Shown here piece after piece: positions 16,768 to 26,612 of a stretch of 64,000 bases of DNA; the stretch's first letter is position 1; each line of letters starts with the position of its first letter. The notes below the pieces were generated by a model that was given only the letters and a program-made list of their open reading frames with translations, made no database searches and was not told the DNA's origin. Source of the stretch: an uncultured Caldilineaceae bacterium. Lineage in GTDB: Bacteria; Chloroflexota; Anaerolineae; Caldilineales; Caldilineaceae. The stretch covers positions 5,000,532-5,064,531 of the forward strand of contig OY282381.1 in assembly GCA_958295915.1 (NCBI GenBank), read 5' to 3'. Position numbers and translations under genes: made by a program.

Positions 16768-17745
16768 ATGCCTCCTGATATAGTGGTGGTTGGCAGCTTT
16801 GTGGCAGGTCTCACCGTGCGCGTCCCTCGCAAGCCGGTTGAAGGCGAAGGGCTGATCGGCGACTTGTTTGACATGGGTCCTGGCGGCAAAGGCGCCAACC
16901 AGGCCACCGCTGCCGCCCGGCTGGGCGCGCAGGTGGATCTTGTAGTCTGTGTTGGCGACGATCTGTTTTCCGAAATGGCGGAGCAACTCTGTGAAAACGA
17001 AGGTATCTCGTCGGCGCACATTCACCGCATCCCTGGCGTCAATACGGGAGTAGGCCTGGTCACCCTCCTCCCTTCCGGTGACAACTGGATTGTGGGTCAT
17101 CTGGGAGCGAACCTGCATATGCGCCCGCATCATGTGGAAGCGGTTGAGCCCCTCATCGCCCGATGCGATATCGTCATGACCCAGCTCGAGGCGCCTTTGG
17201 AAACAACGGCCCGCGCCTTGGAACTCGGGCGCAAGCATGGGGCCATGACCATGTTGAATCCAGCCCCAGGCCAGACTGTTCAGCCCGAACTGCTGGCTAC
17301 TGTTGACATTTTGACACCCAACGAGAGCGAAACCCGCATCCTGCTCGGTCTGCCCCCGGATGATCCAACTCCAACACTCGAGCTTGCCGAGCGGCTGCTC
17401 GATCTGGGCGTCGAGCGCATCGTGGCGACCCGAGGTGAACGCGGCGCGGTTATCGTGACGCCGGGCGGCACAGAGGAGATCCCAGCGGTTCCGGTACAGC
17501 CGCTGGACGTCACCGGCGCCGGAGATAGCTTCAATGCAGCCCTGGCCGTTGGCCTCGGCGAGGGCTTGAGCCTGCGCGATGCCGTCCGCCAGGCCACCTA
17601 CGCAGGCGCCTACACGACGACCCATCTGGGGGTGATCGATGGCCTGCCGACCCGGGCCGCATTGGAGGCGTTGCAGCGGTCAACCAGCAGCGATGTGTCA
17701 TCTGAGACTACCCAACCCCTTTGTTTCCCAGGAGGAAGACAATGA
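16768..17745 (+). CDS. rbsK: PfkB-family carbohydrate kinase (ribokinase-like)
   Basis: A 325-aa sugar kinase. Signature 1 is GGKGANQATAAARLG near residues 35-50. The C-terminal signature DVTGAGDSFNAALAVGL near 250 holds the catalytic Asp and the anion hole GAGD. N-terminal VVVGSFVAGLTVRV and internal NPAPGQ and TPNESE also match ribokinase. It phosphorylates a pentose or related sugar taken up from outside; the exact sugar is not determined. Its stop codon overlaps the start of the next gene (ATGA), so kinase and binding protein are coupled. The transporter genes downstream suggest kinase and importer act on the same sugar. Confidence 0.88.
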   Translation: MPPDIVVVGSFVAGLTVRVPRKPVEGEGLIGDLFDMGPGGKGANQATAAARLGAQVDLVVCVGDDLFSEMAEQLCENEGISSAHIHRIPGVNTGVGLVTLLPSGDNWIVGHLGANLHMRPHHVEAVEPLIARCDIVMTQLEAPLETTARALELGRKHGAMTMLNPAPGQTVQPELLATVDILTPNESETRILLGLPPDDPTPTLELAERLLDLGVERIVATRGERGAVIVTPGGTEEIPAVPVQPLDVTGAGDSFNAALAVGLGEGLSLRDAVRQATYAGAYTTTHLGVIDGLPTRAALEALQRSTSSDVSSETTQPLCFPGGRQ

Positions 17746-19466
17746 CAATCGAAAAGATAAGTCGCCGTGATTTTCTGCGTACAACAGCATTGGCGACGGG
17801 AGTAGTTGCTCTGGCAGCTTGTCAGCCGGCCGCTCCGGTCGAAACCGTCGCGCAGGCAGATCAAGTCGCCGCCCCATCCGCCAATTGCGAGCCGGACTGG
17901 AATCAGCGCCTGCCGCCAGTCCCCAAGAAGTACGATCCCCCCGTCGAGATCTCAGTCATCTTTCAAGACGTTTCTTATCACGAGGGCATGTCGGCCACCA
18001 ACAACCCCTGGTACAATTGGTTCAAAGAGAACATGGGGATTGAGTTCAACGTGCATTGGGTAGCGCAAGGTGATATCGCCACCCAGAAATTGCAGGCGGA
18101 CATTGCCGCAGGGACCCTGCCGGATTTCTTTGCCGCTTCCGGCTCCTTACTTGCCCAGTTGATCGACAGCGGCGCCGTAGAAGAGATCCGCGAGCTATAT
18201 GAAAACACGACGACGCCGCTGGTCAAGCAGCAGGTTGGCTACCCCGATGGCTCATGGTGGAACCAGGCATTCCGGGGCGAAGGTCTATACGGTTGCTCGC
18301 ACAGCCTAACCAAGAATGCCCTCACCGGTATTGGTTGGATCCGTAAGGATCTGTTGGATGAGTTGGGTCTGGAGGCGCCTGACAGTCTGGATGGCCTGGA
18401 GAATGCCATGCGCAAGATGCTGGATGCCGATCTTGTTAAGACTGGGGTTACGGTCAATAAGGAACTCCTCACCTGGAATCACAGCATCGATCAGGTGTTT
18501 GGCGCATATGGGGTCATGCCGACAACCTGGCGCGATCAAGGGGGCAGCTTAGCCTATGATAGCGCCTCGCCTGGAATCAAGGACGCATTGGCGCGGCTTA
18601 ATAGCTGGTACAAAAGCGGCATCCTGAACCCCGATTTCTACACCATGGGCTGGGAGCAATGCCGGGCAGAAAGAGATCGCGGTGACTCAGCGTGGTACAC
18701 GGTCCCCATGTGGGGGACGCCTCTGCCAACTGTAACAACGACTGATGGCAAAACCCTGCAGTGGGCGCGCACCGATGTGTTTGCTGGCCCTGACGGCCAA
18801 AAAGCCCGCAAAGGCACCAATCCCCTTTTCCATGCCTGGGTCTTCCGCAAAGGACTGGAGCCGGTCAAGATCGAGGCCCTGTTGAACCAACTGAACTATT
18901 ACATGGAGCTTGAAGTGAACGGCCCCGAAAAGTATGATAACTACGGGCCGCTTTGGGGTATCACCGACATGTTCCTGGAGGGCGTCGATTGGGCGTGGAC
19001 AGAGGATTGTGAGGTGAAACAGGCCAAGGAAAGCCTGGTCGCCACAGGACTGGCATCCACCGGGATTATGTTCCGCGATGTTGGATTCTGGCATTCTACT
19101 TTTCCCAACTACCAATTCAATACGGATAAGTATTTGCTCAAATTAGCCAGCCAGGATCCAGCTACTTTGAACAAAGCTCAGAAAGTTTTCCTGGAAAACC
19201 CAACGCCTTTGGCCGCGGCAAGCGCGTATGAGTATGTGATGACCACGCCAGAACTGGATCTTCTGGACCAGTACATGGGCATTCCCACTGAGCGCATGGC
19301 CACGCTCGTGCCCGAGTTGAAGAAGATGGAAGATGAACTGTTCATCGGGATCATCACTGGCCAGAAGGATCTGGCTGAGTTTGACAACTTCAGGGACGCC
19401 TGGTTTACGAACGGCGGTGACCAGGTCACGGAAGATGTGAACGTCTGGTATGAGAGCGTGAAGTAG
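17742..19466 (+). CDS. Sugar ABC transporter substrate-binding lipoprotein (LplA/LipO-like), Tat type
   Basis: 574 aa from ATG 17742 with GGAGGAAG at 17731-17738. The N-terminus ISRRDFLRTTALATG is a twin-arginine signal, followed by a lipobox VALAAC, so it is a Tat-exported lipoprotein. The mature part is an extracellular solute-binding protein of family 1 with unusual length, like LplA/LipO proteins that feed oligosaccharide importers. The next two genes are permeases of the matching LplB and LplC type. No ATPase gene is nearby, so a shared MsmK-like ATPase encoded elsewhere is expected. Confidence 0.87.
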   Translation: MTIEKISRRDFLRTTALATGVVALAACQPAAPVETVAQADQVAAPSANCEPDWNQRLPPVPKKYDPPVEISVIFQDVSYHEGMSATNNPWYNWFKENMGIEFNVHWVAQGDIATQKLQADIAAGTLPDFFAASGSLLAQLIDSGAVEEIRELYENTTTPLVKQQVGYPDGSWWNQAFRGEGLYGCSHSLTKNALTGIGWIRKDLLDELGLEAPDSLDGLENAMRKMLDADLVKTGVTVNKELLTWNHSIDQVFGAYGVMPTTWRDQGGSLAYDSASPGIKDALARLNSWYKSGILNPDFYTMGWEQCRAERDRGDSAWYTVPMWGTPLPTVTTTDGKTLQWARTDVFAGPDGQKARKGTNPLFHAWVFRKGLEPVKIEALLNQLNYYMELEVNGPEKYDNYGPLWGITDMFLEGVDWAWTEDCEVKQAKESLVATGLASTGIMFRDVGFWHSTFPNYQFNTDKYLLKLASQDPATLNKAQKVFLENPTPLAAASAYEYVMTTPELDLLDQYMGIPTERMATLVPELKKMEDELFIGIITGQKDLAEFDNFRDAWFTNGGDQVTEDVNVWYESVK

Positions 19467-19508
19467 AGCTTTTCCAGGGTGATGACAAGTAGGGTGATGA
19501 CAACTATA

Positions 19509-19548
19509 GAGGCAGGGGTCCGTAGCTAGACGCGGACCCGCCTGCCTC
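19509..19548 (+). terminator. Strong intergenic hairpin between binding protein and permeases
   Basis: A long GC-rich stem: GAGGCAGG and GGTCCG on the left pair with CGGACC and CCTGCCTC on the right, with a ~10-base loop. There is no T-run after it. Such hairpins between binding-protein and permease genes usually raise binding-protein mRNA relative to permease mRNA, so partial termination or mRNA stabilisation is likely. Confidence 0.6.
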
Positions 19549-19616
19549 ATTGGCCGCTCTGCCGTATCGCAGTAAGCCACAGGCAAGGCTTTCGCATTAT
19601 TAGGCGCGCGCAGGCG

Positions 19617-20591
19617 ATGACAACCGACCAAGGTTCTACGATAAGAGCGCGTTTCGTGCGGCCTGATCGATATCGTCGCACCCCCAAAAGACCCGCCTTT
19701 GGCGTTGTGTGGCAACAGCATTGGATGCTCTACGCGATGCTGATTCCGGCAGCGCTATCGCTGCTGCTGTTCCACTTATACCCACTCTGGGGAATATCCA
19801 TCGCCTTTGTCAAGTACAACCCGGTTAAGGGCGTCCTGGGTTCGCCGTTTGTCGGCCTGGAGCACTTTGACCGCTTCTTTTCGGGCCGGCTTGCGTTTGA
19901 AATCATCCGCAACACGCTGATAATCGCCATCGGCAAAACAATCGTCGTGCAATGTATAGCCATCGTGTTCGCTCTTATTCTGCATGACGCGCGCATTCCC
20001 ATTCTGAGACGGGCAGTGCAATCAGCTACTACACTGCCGCACTTTCTGTCCTGGGTGATTATCGGTGGCATCATGGTCCAGTTTCTCGGCAGTACCGGAC
20101 CTTTGAACCAGGCCGGAGCGACGATGGGCTTGCCGCGCGTCAACTTCCTCGGCAACAGAACGATATTTCCCCTTATATTGATCCTCTCCGAAACATGGAA
20201 GGAGTTCGGTTGGGGCGCGGTGATCTATCTTGCGGCTCTGGCAAACATAAACCCCAACTTGCATGAAGCGGCAGCCGTGGATGGCGCCGGCCGCTGGGCG
20301 CGTCTATGGGCTGTCACGATCCCAGGGATCATGCCCATTATCGCTCTGATGTCCTGTCTCAGCCTGGGCGGTGTTCTGAACGCCGGCTTTGAGCAGGTGT
20401 TGGTCCTCATCAACTCGCTTGTCTCAGAGACCGGCGAAATCTTGGATACCTATGTCTACCGTGTTGGCCTGTTAGAAGGTCAATTTAGCTTTGCAGCAGC
20501 AGTCGGGCTGTTCAAATCATCGGTTGGCTTCCTGCTAATCCTGCTCTCTTACTGGCTTGCCGAGAGATTCGCCAACTACCGCATCTTTTAG
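19617..20591 (+). CDS. Sugar ABC transporter permease (LplB-like)
   Basis: 324 aa with about six membrane segments (AMLIPAALSLLLFHLYPLW near residue 45 is the first). The EAA loop with the conserved Gly is visible as EAAAVDGAGRWARLW near residues 220-235, which couples to the ATPase. PTLPHFLSWVIIGGIM and GAVIYLAALANINPNL are typical of the LplB/YtnI-like subfamily. It pairs with the next permease and the upstream binding lipoprotein. Confidence 0.88.
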   Translation: MTTDQGSTIRARFVRPDRYRRTPKRPAFGVVWQQHWMLYAMLIPAALSLLLFHLYPLWGISIAFVKYNPVKGVLGSPFVGLEHFDRFFSGRLAFEIIRNTLIIAIGKTIVVQCIAIVFALILHDARIPILRRAVQSATTLPHFLSWVIIGGIMVQFLGSTGPLNQAGATMGLPRVNFLGNRTIFPLILILSETWKEFGWGAVIYLAALANINPNLHEAAAVDGAGRWARLWAVTIPGIMPIIALMSCLSLGGVLNAGFEQVLVLINSLVSETGEILDTYVYRVGLLEGQFSFAAAVGLFKSSVGFLLILLSYWLAERFANYRIF

Positions 20592-20640
20592 TCTGCCCGG
20601 CTGCACGGCTTACTCTGGCCTGAAAAGAGGAGGGCCATCA

Positions 20641-21531
20641 ATGGTTGAGGGATACAGCCTGCGCGGCCGCATTTTCGACGCCGTCGTCTACTTGGTTCTC
20701 GTCGTGCTCGCGCTGTCCTGTATTGCGCCGTTTGTCCATGTTGTGGCACGCTCGCTCAGTTCATACGCCGCTATCCAGGAAAGCAGTGTCTTCCTGTGGC
20801 CGGTCGGGTTCAATGTCGACAACTACGAATTTCTGATGACGTCGGATCGATTGTTTGTGAGAACCTTCCTCATCTCCGTAGCCCGGGTTCTGGCTGGTGT
20901 TGCGCTTACTCTGGCTGTCACCGCGCTGACCGGCTATGTCCTGTCGCGGGGAGATAGCCTGCACATTCCGGGGCTTGGCGTTTTCAAGTTCGTTATGCTG
21001 TTCTCGATGCTCTTTACCGGTGGCTTGATACCCATATTTCTGGCGTACAAGAGTTTGGGGTTGCTTGACAACTTCGCAGTATTGGTGCTCCCCGGCGCGT
21101 TGAATGTCTTCTATGCCATTATTATGGCGAACTTCTTTCGCGGTCTGCCGATGGAACTCTCGGAAGCGGCTTTTCTGGATGGCGCCAACCACTCTGATGT
21201 CCTGTTTCGCATCTTCGTGCCGGTATCGCTGCCCGCATTGGCAACCATAGGCGTCTTTGCAGCCGTTCACCACTGGAACTCGTGGTTTGATGGCATTATC
21301 TTCATGAGGCTCAACACAAAGTGGCCTCTGCAGAGCTATCTGTACTCTCGAGTCACCCAGCAACTGCTACAAAATAGAGACACGATAGATCCCACCCAAC
21401 TGCAGAATATGACTCCGGAGGGATTAACGGCGGCCATGATCGTGATGGCGACACTTCCCATCACGCTTGTATACCCGTTCGCGCAGAGGTACTTTGTCAC
21501 CGGCCTGACCCTGGGATCGGTAAAGAGCTAA
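20641..21531 (+). CDS. Sugar ABC transporter permease (LplC-like)
   Basis: 296 aa from ATG 20641, which has a strong AGAGGAGGG ribosome site; the frame is open further upstream but overlaps the previous gene. Six membrane segments, with EAAFLDGANHSDVLFRIFVPVSLP as the EAA loop. The FVHVVARSLSSYAAI N-terminal region and the ITLVYPFAQRYFVTGLTLGSVK C-terminus are typical of the MalG/LplC side of the dimer. Confidence 0.88.
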   Translation: MVEGYSLRGRIFDAVVYLVLVVLALSCIAPFVHVVARSLSSYAAIQESSVFLWPVGFNVDNYEFLMTSDRLFVRTFLISVARVLAGVALTLAVTALTGYVLSRGDSLHIPGLGVFKFVMLFSMLFTGGLIPIFLAYKSLGLLDNFAVLVLPGALNVFYAIIMANFFRGLPMELSEAAFLDGANHSDVLFRIFVPVSLPALATIGVFAAVHHWNSWFDGIIFMRLNTKWPLQSYLYSRVTQQLLQNRDTIDPTQLQNMTPEGLTAAMIVMATLPITLVYPFAQRYFVTGLTLGSVKS

Positions 21532-21573
21532 TGCCTACGTTATTCGATAGAATGAAACCAGCGAGGTGATCAG

Positions 21574-22326
21574 ATGGCGGATGTAGATATTCAATGCTGC
21601 ATACAACAGATACTGAATGATGGGCACTGCATTCTGCGCGGGCATTTCCCGGTGGACGCCGTCGAGGCCTGCAAGGAAGCGTTCGAACCGATCGCCAGCG
21701 CCTATCTGGCGGAGCGCGCCGATAATCCGAACCGGGGACCCAATAGACATTACATTCCCCTGCCCTTCCGCCCGCCGTTCTACAATCCGCTGTTCTTCGA
21801 TGACGACACGGTTTTCGCTATCGCTTCAGGGATACTGGGTGAAGAGATGGTCATCGACCAGTTCGCCTCAGACACCCCCTTCAAAGGCTCAGTGAATCAG
21901 GAGATCCATAAGGATGTGAGCGAGCTTTTCCCCGAAAACCCCGAGCTTCGTCTCCCACCCGCGCTCCTGGCCATGAACTGGCCTTTTGTCGACGTGACGC
22001 CCGAACGCGGGCCGTTTCAAGTGGCGGCAGGGACGCATCTGATGCCGCCAGAGGAGGCGATTGCCAAAATCGACTCGGGTGAAATCCCGCTGAAGTCGCT
22101 GCTGATGCAGGTGGGTGATCTCCTGATCCGCGACCCGAGATGCCTGCATCGCGGCTCCCCGAACCAGACGGATACCCCGCGTGTCGTGGCGGTGGTCAGC
22201 TTTATGCGCTCGTGGTATTGTCGCCGGCGTTCGGATACCCACCCGATTGCCCGCTCTGTCTGGGAATGCCTGTCCGAACGGGAAAAGCGCCTGCTGAAAC
22301 GGATTGCAATCGATGAGTCACTGTAG
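21574..22326 (+). CDS. Phytanoyl-CoA dioxygenase (PhyH) family protein
   Basis: 250 aa non-haem Fe(II)/2-oxoglutarate oxygenase. The iron triad is visible as HKDV near residue 111 and HRGSPNQ near 191, with an Arg in the 2-oxoglutarate site downstream (PRVVAVVSF). The jelly-roll core includes PERGPFQVAAGTH. Substrate is unknown; PhyH proteins in these bacteria hydroxylate diverse small molecules. It follows the ABC permeases by 42 bases and so is likely in the same operon. A second, distant PhyH gene lies at 58531-59346. Confidence 0.85.
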   Translation: MADVDIQCCIQQILNDGHCILRGHFPVDAVEACKEAFEPIASAYLAERADNPNRGPNRHYIPLPFRPPFYNPLFFDDDTVFAIASGILGEEMVIDQFASDTPFKGSVNQEIHKDVSELFPENPELRLPPALLAMNWPFVDVTPERGPFQVAAGTHLMPPEEAIAKIDSGEIPLKSLLMQVGDLLIRDPRCLHRGSPNQTDTPRVVAVVSFMRSWYCRRRSDTHPIARSVWECLSEREKRLLKRIAIDESL

Positions 22327-22347
22327 AAATTCGGGGAGGACTCCCCT

Positions 22348-23073
22348 ATGCAGTTGATTGTTGACACCGAGTTGCCTCGCGCCGCCCGCTGGGCCGCCAC
22401 CCACCTGAGGCTCTATCGTAAGATTCGACAGCGCGACCTCCCAGCTTTTGAGCATCGTCGTACCGTTGAACCCGGAGCAGCCCAGCGCCTGTTAGCCGTC
22501 CGCCAGCTCCTGAGACAGGGCCGGGACCACTGGCGCGCGCTCGCCGCGGCGGCCGATGGCAACTACGCTGACGATCTGGTCTTCGGCTTCCGCCAGAAAG
22601 GCCACTGCGGCCACTGGAAAGACGACCTGACGGTCATCGAGAGCGACCTGGCCACAGTCGATCAGATCATGGCCGCTGTGGAGCGCCACCCTGCGGATCA
22701 GGCGCAGCCGCTAACCTCCCTCTCTGCGCTGTTCCCAGGCGGCGACATCCATCCGCATCCTCCCGATGTAGTCTTCTCTCCTCCTGCGCGCGCCCCGGCC
22801 GGCCGCGATCTGATCCTCCGCATCCGCTGCGATTCCTCCACGCCCCTGCGCGCTGCCCGCTGCTACCACCGGATTGCCCACCAAGCTCTGCCCTTCGATG
22901 TCATCGACATGCGCGCCGACACAGCCGGCTATACAGCAGCGCTCCCCGGAGATTTCATCGATCCCGCCTGGGACCTGATGCTGTTTTTTGAATTCGAGCT
23001 GGCCAACGGCTCGGCCACCCGCTGGCCCGACTGGCGAATTCAGACCCCGTATTTCGTCATTCCAACGCAGTGA
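22348..23073 (+). CDS. Conserved hypothetical protein, PhyH-associated
   Basis: 241 aa of unknown function starting at ATG 22348 with GGGGAGGAC 7 bases upstream. Residues 1-90 are helical and Arg-rich. The C-terminal half (DLILRIRCDSSTPLRAARCYHRI, VIDMRADTAGYTAALPGDFID, MLFFEFELANG) looks like a beta-sandwich. There are no motifs I can assign. Spacing to the PhyH gene (21 bases) indicates cotranscription. Confidence 0.6.
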   Translation: MQLIVDTELPRAARWAATHLRLYRKIRQRDLPAFEHRRTVEPGAAQRLLAVRQLLRQGRDHWRALAAAADGNYADDLVFGFRQKGHCGHWKDDLTVIESDLATVDQIMAAVERHPADQAQPLTSLSALFPGGDIHPHPPDVVFSPPARAPAGRDLILRIRCDSSTPLRAARCYHRIAHQALPFDVIDMRADTAGYTAALPGDFIDPAWDLMLFFEFELANGSATRWPDWRIQTPYFVIPTQ

Positions 23074-23335
23074 AAGACAGCGGAGAGTCCGCCATGCAGA
23101 AATCGATTGGGATGATCGTAGCCGATTGGGGGCTTGCGCTTACTCAATAACCACGTTATACATATAGACCTGTTGAGGTGATGCTGAATCCTAGAATGAA
23201 TCTGAAAGAGTCAATATGGCTTGCCGACTCGCCGCACGACTGAGATGATGCCCGCCCTTTTATCCAACCCTGGAGGTTGAGAGCCGCGCCCCTCGCGCAT
23301 CTGCGGCGGATTGCGCGGCCTTCAAATAGCGAACA
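23074..23335 (+). other. Intergenic, no feature seen
   Basis: 262 bases with no supported gene. No promoter motif of note was found. Confidence 0.4.
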
Positions 23336-25891
23336 ATGCTGAATGTAGACTACCGCGCCTTGATCTCCCGCGCTGACCTGATCTACCAACTGCCGGCGGA
23401 ACATCCCGTTCAGGGTCAACCCATCGGTAACGGCCGCATGGGTACCATGGTCTGGACAACGCCGGGCGCTATCCATTTTCAGATCAACCGCAGCGATGTG
23501 TTCGCCGTAGACAAGCGCCACGCCGGATCGTACGCCGATGCAGCCGACTACTGCAGCGCGTGCGCTCAGGTGACGCTGGAAGTGGGCGGAACTCCCTTCG
23601 CCGCCGGAGACGGGTTTGCCCAGCGGCTGTCCCTATATGAGGCCGAATGCGCCCTGGTCGGTGACGACTTGTCAGCACGCTGCTTTGTCTCGGCAGCCGA
23701 GACACTTTCAGCGCCAACCGACGTGCTGGCTGTGGAGATAGACGACCGCCGCGCCAATCCACAATCGATCCGCCTTACGCTTTCCATGTGGCGTCCCCCA
23801 GAGGTGCGCGTCGCTGATCATCTGGCTCGCTATGCTTTCGCCAATGATACGTCCTCTATCCATGGCGACCAGCATGATCGCATCCTGCTGACTCAGCAGT
23901 TTACCGAAGGAGAGCACTACTGCGCCTCCACGGTGGCCGCAGGCGTGGTCGGGAGTGAGACCCAGCTAGAAGCCTCTGAAGAACGCGCGCGCGCCTTGAT
24001 CTTGCCGGCCGCGGCCGGCAAGCGCACCGTTCTGCTGGCCAGCGCGGCTTCCTGGTCGCGCGACGAAGATACGGGAATCAAAGCCCTAGCCCTTCTCGAC
24101 GCAGCCGCCAGACAACCGTATGCAGCGCTGCGCGCGGCCCATACCCGCTGGTGGGAAGAGTTCTGGGGAGGCGCCTTTCTCCACCTGCACAGCGAGGACG
24201 GCCTGGCTGATTTCATGGAGCGCGTGCGCACTCTGCATCTCTATTACATGGCCAGTACCTCGCGAGGTCTGTTCCCGCCCAAGTGGAACGGCTCGCTCTT
24301 CACCACCGATGGCGACCAGCGCGCGTGGGGCGCCCAATTCTGGGTCTGGACCACCGAGATGCACTACTACGCGCTGCTGGCTGCCGATGCCGCTGATCTG
24401 TGTGAGCCGTTTTTCCGCATGTACAGGCGTCAGCTGGAGGCCTGCCAGCAGGCCGCCGCCCAACGTTGGGGCGTTTCCGGCGCCTTCTACCCGGAGACTA
24501 CTTCCTTTGACGGCCCAATGGTTTTGCCCCAGGACGTGGTGGAGGAGTTCCGCGCGGTTTTCCTGGGCCACCGGCCAGCCACAACACTGTCTGCCCGCCT
24601 GCGCGAACTGTGCCGCTACGAGCATCACCTGCACACACAGTTGTATCCCCTCGAGAATCGGTCCGCTAACCACATTACCTATATCAGCCATGTGGCCTCT
24701 TCCGCCTGCGAACTGGCCGTACAGGCTTGGTGGCGCTATCGTTACACGGGCGATGTCCAGTGGCTGCGCGCATGCGCCTACCCACTCTTGCGCGAGGCGG
24801 TCGAGTTTTATCGCGGCCTGGCCGTGCGCGCAGAGGATGGCTACTACCACCTTCACGCTCTTAACCAGCACGAGGATTTCTGGGCCGCCAACGATGGCAT
24901 CTGGGATCTGTCCGCCATTCGCGGTACAGCCCCGCTGGCCATCGCCGCGGCCGAGATCTTGGGTGTGGACGCGGACCTGCGCCTGGCGTGGCAAGAACTG
25001 CTGGATCATCTGGCTCCCTATCCTTTGGGCAGAGAGCCGCAAGCTCAAGCCCTGACAGGGGGCGTCCTGGCCGACGATGTCTGGGCGGCGGGTTACCTGG
25101 GCGAGGTGGACGGCCAGCACAACCCTGAGGATGTCTGGCTGGCGCCGGTATTCCCCTTTGAGGATTGGACCCTGGAGACCCGCGATCCTGCCACGGACGC
25201 CATCGTGCGGAAGTTGATAGAGCTGGCGCCGCGCATGCGCTCCATCCTCCAAGGGGACAGCTGCAACACAACCATCCGCACGCCGATTGCCGCGGCGCGG
25301 GCTGGTCGGGGCGCCGACCTGCCCGCCCTACTGGCCGCGTACTACATGGCCTTTGGCCCGTTGTCGAACGGTTGGAGCCTGTTCGAAGGACATGGCAAGA
25401 TCGAGAATCAGGCCCACTCTATCGAACCTTTGGGCTGCATCGCTACCATCTTACAAGAGGGGCTGCTGCAGAGTGTCTCCCCTCGTCCCGGCCAAGGCGA
25501 GATCATCAATGTCTTTCCTGCCTGGCCGCAGGCATGGGACGCTTCGTTCCAGCTGCTGGCGCGCGGAGGCTTCCTGGTATCCTCCGCTATGCGTGACGGC
25601 CAAGTGAAGTTTGTGGAGATCGAATCCCGGCTGGGAGAGGAGTGTCGTCTGCGCAACCCCTGGAGCGCATCCTGTACGCTAAGCCAGGTAGGCGGCGCTA
25701 CCCAGCATCTGGATGACGATATCCTTCAGTTCAACACAGAGCCGGGTAGTCGCTACCGTCTGCTGCCCATAGGTAGGCCGGAGCCTATGTCGATTCGCAT
25801 CTCGCCGCAACCTGCCACGCAGCCCGCATCCTATCTGCTGACCCTGCCAAACGGGACCATCGCTCACGCTACCCTCGGCCGCAGCCAGTAG
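23336..25891 (+). CDS. GH95-like glycoside hydrolase (DUF5703-type; probable alpha-L-fucosidase/galactosidase class)
   Basis: 851 aa. The N-terminal beta-sandwich has PIGNGRMGTMVWTTPG and HFQINRSDVFAVD, which resemble the start of GH95/DUF5703 enzymes (GNGRLGAMV...LNE). The middle is an (alpha/alpha)6 barrel: GLFPPKWNGSLFTTDGDQRAWGAQFWVWTTEMHYY, with YPETTSFDGPMVLP and HYHLHALNQHEDFWAANDGIWDLSAI. The C-terminus is a beta domain. GH95 members act on alpha-fucosides and alpha-galactosides. No signal peptide is visible, so it may act on imported oligosaccharide. It is next to a RhaM-like deoxysugar mutarotase, which supports a fucose- or rhamnose-type substrate; that is inference. Confidence 0.72.
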   Translation: MLNVDYRALISRADLIYQLPAEHPVQGQPIGNGRMGTMVWTTPGAIHFQINRSDVFAVDKRHAGSYADAADYCSACAQVTLEVGGTPFAAGDGFAQRLSLYEAECALVGDDLSARCFVSAAETLSAPTDVLAVEIDDRRANPQSIRLTLSMWRPPEVRVADHLARYAFANDTSSIHGDQHDRILLTQQFTEGEHYCASTVAAGVVGSETQLEASEERARALILPAAAGKRTVLLASAASWSRDEDTGIKALALLDAAARQPYAALRAAHTRWWEEFWGGAFLHLHSEDGLADFMERVRTLHLYYMASTSRGLFPPKWNGSLFTTDGDQRAWGAQFWVWTTEMHYYALLAADAADLCEPFFRMYRRQLEACQQAAAQRWGVSGAFYPETTSFDGPMVLPQDVVEEFRAVFLGHRPATTLSARLRELCRYEHHLHTQLYPLENRSANHITYISHVASSACELAVQAWWRYRYTGDVQWLRACAYPLLREAVEFYRGLAVRAEDGYYHLHALNQHEDFWAANDGIWDLSAIRGTAPLAIAAAEILGVDADLRLAWQELLDHLAPYPLGREPQAQALTGGVLADDVWAAGYLGEVDGQHNPEDVWLAPVFPFEDWTLETRDPATDAIVRKLIELAPRMRSILQGDSCNTTIRTPIAAARAGRGADLPALLAAYYMAFGPLSNGWSLFEGHGKIENQAHSIEPLGCIATILQEGLLQSVSPRPGQGEIINVFPAWPQAWDASFQLLARGGFLVSSAMRDGQVKFVEIESRLGEECRLRNPWSASCTLSQVGGATQHLDDDILQFNTEPGSRYRLLPIGRPEPMSIRISPQPATQPASYLLTLPNGTIAHATLGRSQ

Positions 25892-25945
25892 CCCAGCGGG
25901 AGGCCCGCTCAGGCATCTGCCGCGCCAGCCGCCTGGCCGCGTTCC

Positions 25946-26260
25946 TCAATCAATGTGGAAGACCTCCCGCAGATCCTTGGCGATCGGACTGTTGTCCGGA
26001 TTGGACGGCATAATGTCCCGCATATAGCGCCACCATTTCTGGCAGATTTTTTCCTCGGCAATACTCGCCCATTGCGCCTCGCTTTCGACTTCAGCGTACG
26101 CGAACAGCTGGTGGGTATCGGCATCCAGGAAGATCGAATAGTTCTGAACGCCGTGCGCCTTGAGCGCGGCCTCGAGCTCGGGCCATATCGGCTTATGCCG
26201 CTTCTCGTACTCCTCATGCTGGTCCGCATCGACCGTCATCACAAACGCCTTGCGAATCAT
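25946..26260 (-). CDS. rhaM: L-rhamnose mutarotase family protein
   Basis: 104 aa from ATG 26260, with AAGGAGGACAGG just upstream; RhaM is about 104 aa. Conserved elements are HKPIWPELEAALKAHG, NYSIFLDADTHQLFAYAEVE, and KWWRYMRDIMPSNPDNSP. It interconverts alpha and beta anomers of L-rhamnose; some members act on L-fucose. It is convergent with the GH95-like gene, suggesting linked deoxysugar use. Confidence 0.88.
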   Translation of the reverse strand: MIRKAFVMTVDADQHEEYEKRHKPIWPELEAALKAHGVQNYSIFLDADTHQLFAYAEVESEAQWASIAEEKICQKWWRYMRDIMPSNPDNSPIAKDLREVFHID

Positions 26261-26306
26261 CCTGTCCTCCTTCAGACCGAGAGCTGGCCACGCCTCACGC
26301 GGCCGC

Positions 26307-26612
26307 TTATAATTGTGTAACCACAAACGCCCCACCCTGGGCGCGCGGGCGTCTCGCCCGCATCTCCACTAAACTGGTTATCCGCCCGCGTAGGCGACGG
26401 TTGCCAACTGTGGCAAATCCTCCGCGCCGCGCAAGCACCGTTTGCAGCGGGGAGGCCATCGCCTCCGCCAGGAACGTGAAAGCATCGGCGAAGTTGCTCT
26501 TGCCGGAGCCGTTCTGACCGACGAGAAAGGTCGGGTTGTCGAATTCCACCTCCTCCGATGGAAGGCTGCGGAAACGACGCCATATCAACTGGCGGAGAAT
26601 GGGATCAGCCAT
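26307..26612 (-). pseudogene. Truncated N-terminus of an AAA/SMC-like ATPase
   Basis: Residues 1-80 match the start of a P-loop ATPase: LVGQNGSGKSNFADAFTFLAEAM (Walker A). The reading frame then hits a palindromic repeat (GCGGGCGTCTCGCCCGC at 26350-26366) and stops soon after at 26307. No Walker B or remaining lobe exists, so this is a 3'-truncated relic. Just upstream (~26605-26726) a further partial frame ending RPNLKVRGQQEKRLPDAMLL and AIAEVIYG overlaps its start (ATGGCTGA), so the relic was part of a coupled pair. Confidence 0.75.

Noticed and set aside
16519..17625. Long minus-strand reading frame upstream of the ferritin-like gene
   Set aside because: It is antisense to the ribokinase gene; the real protein starts at ATG 16518, where homology to the ferritin-like fold and codon use begin.
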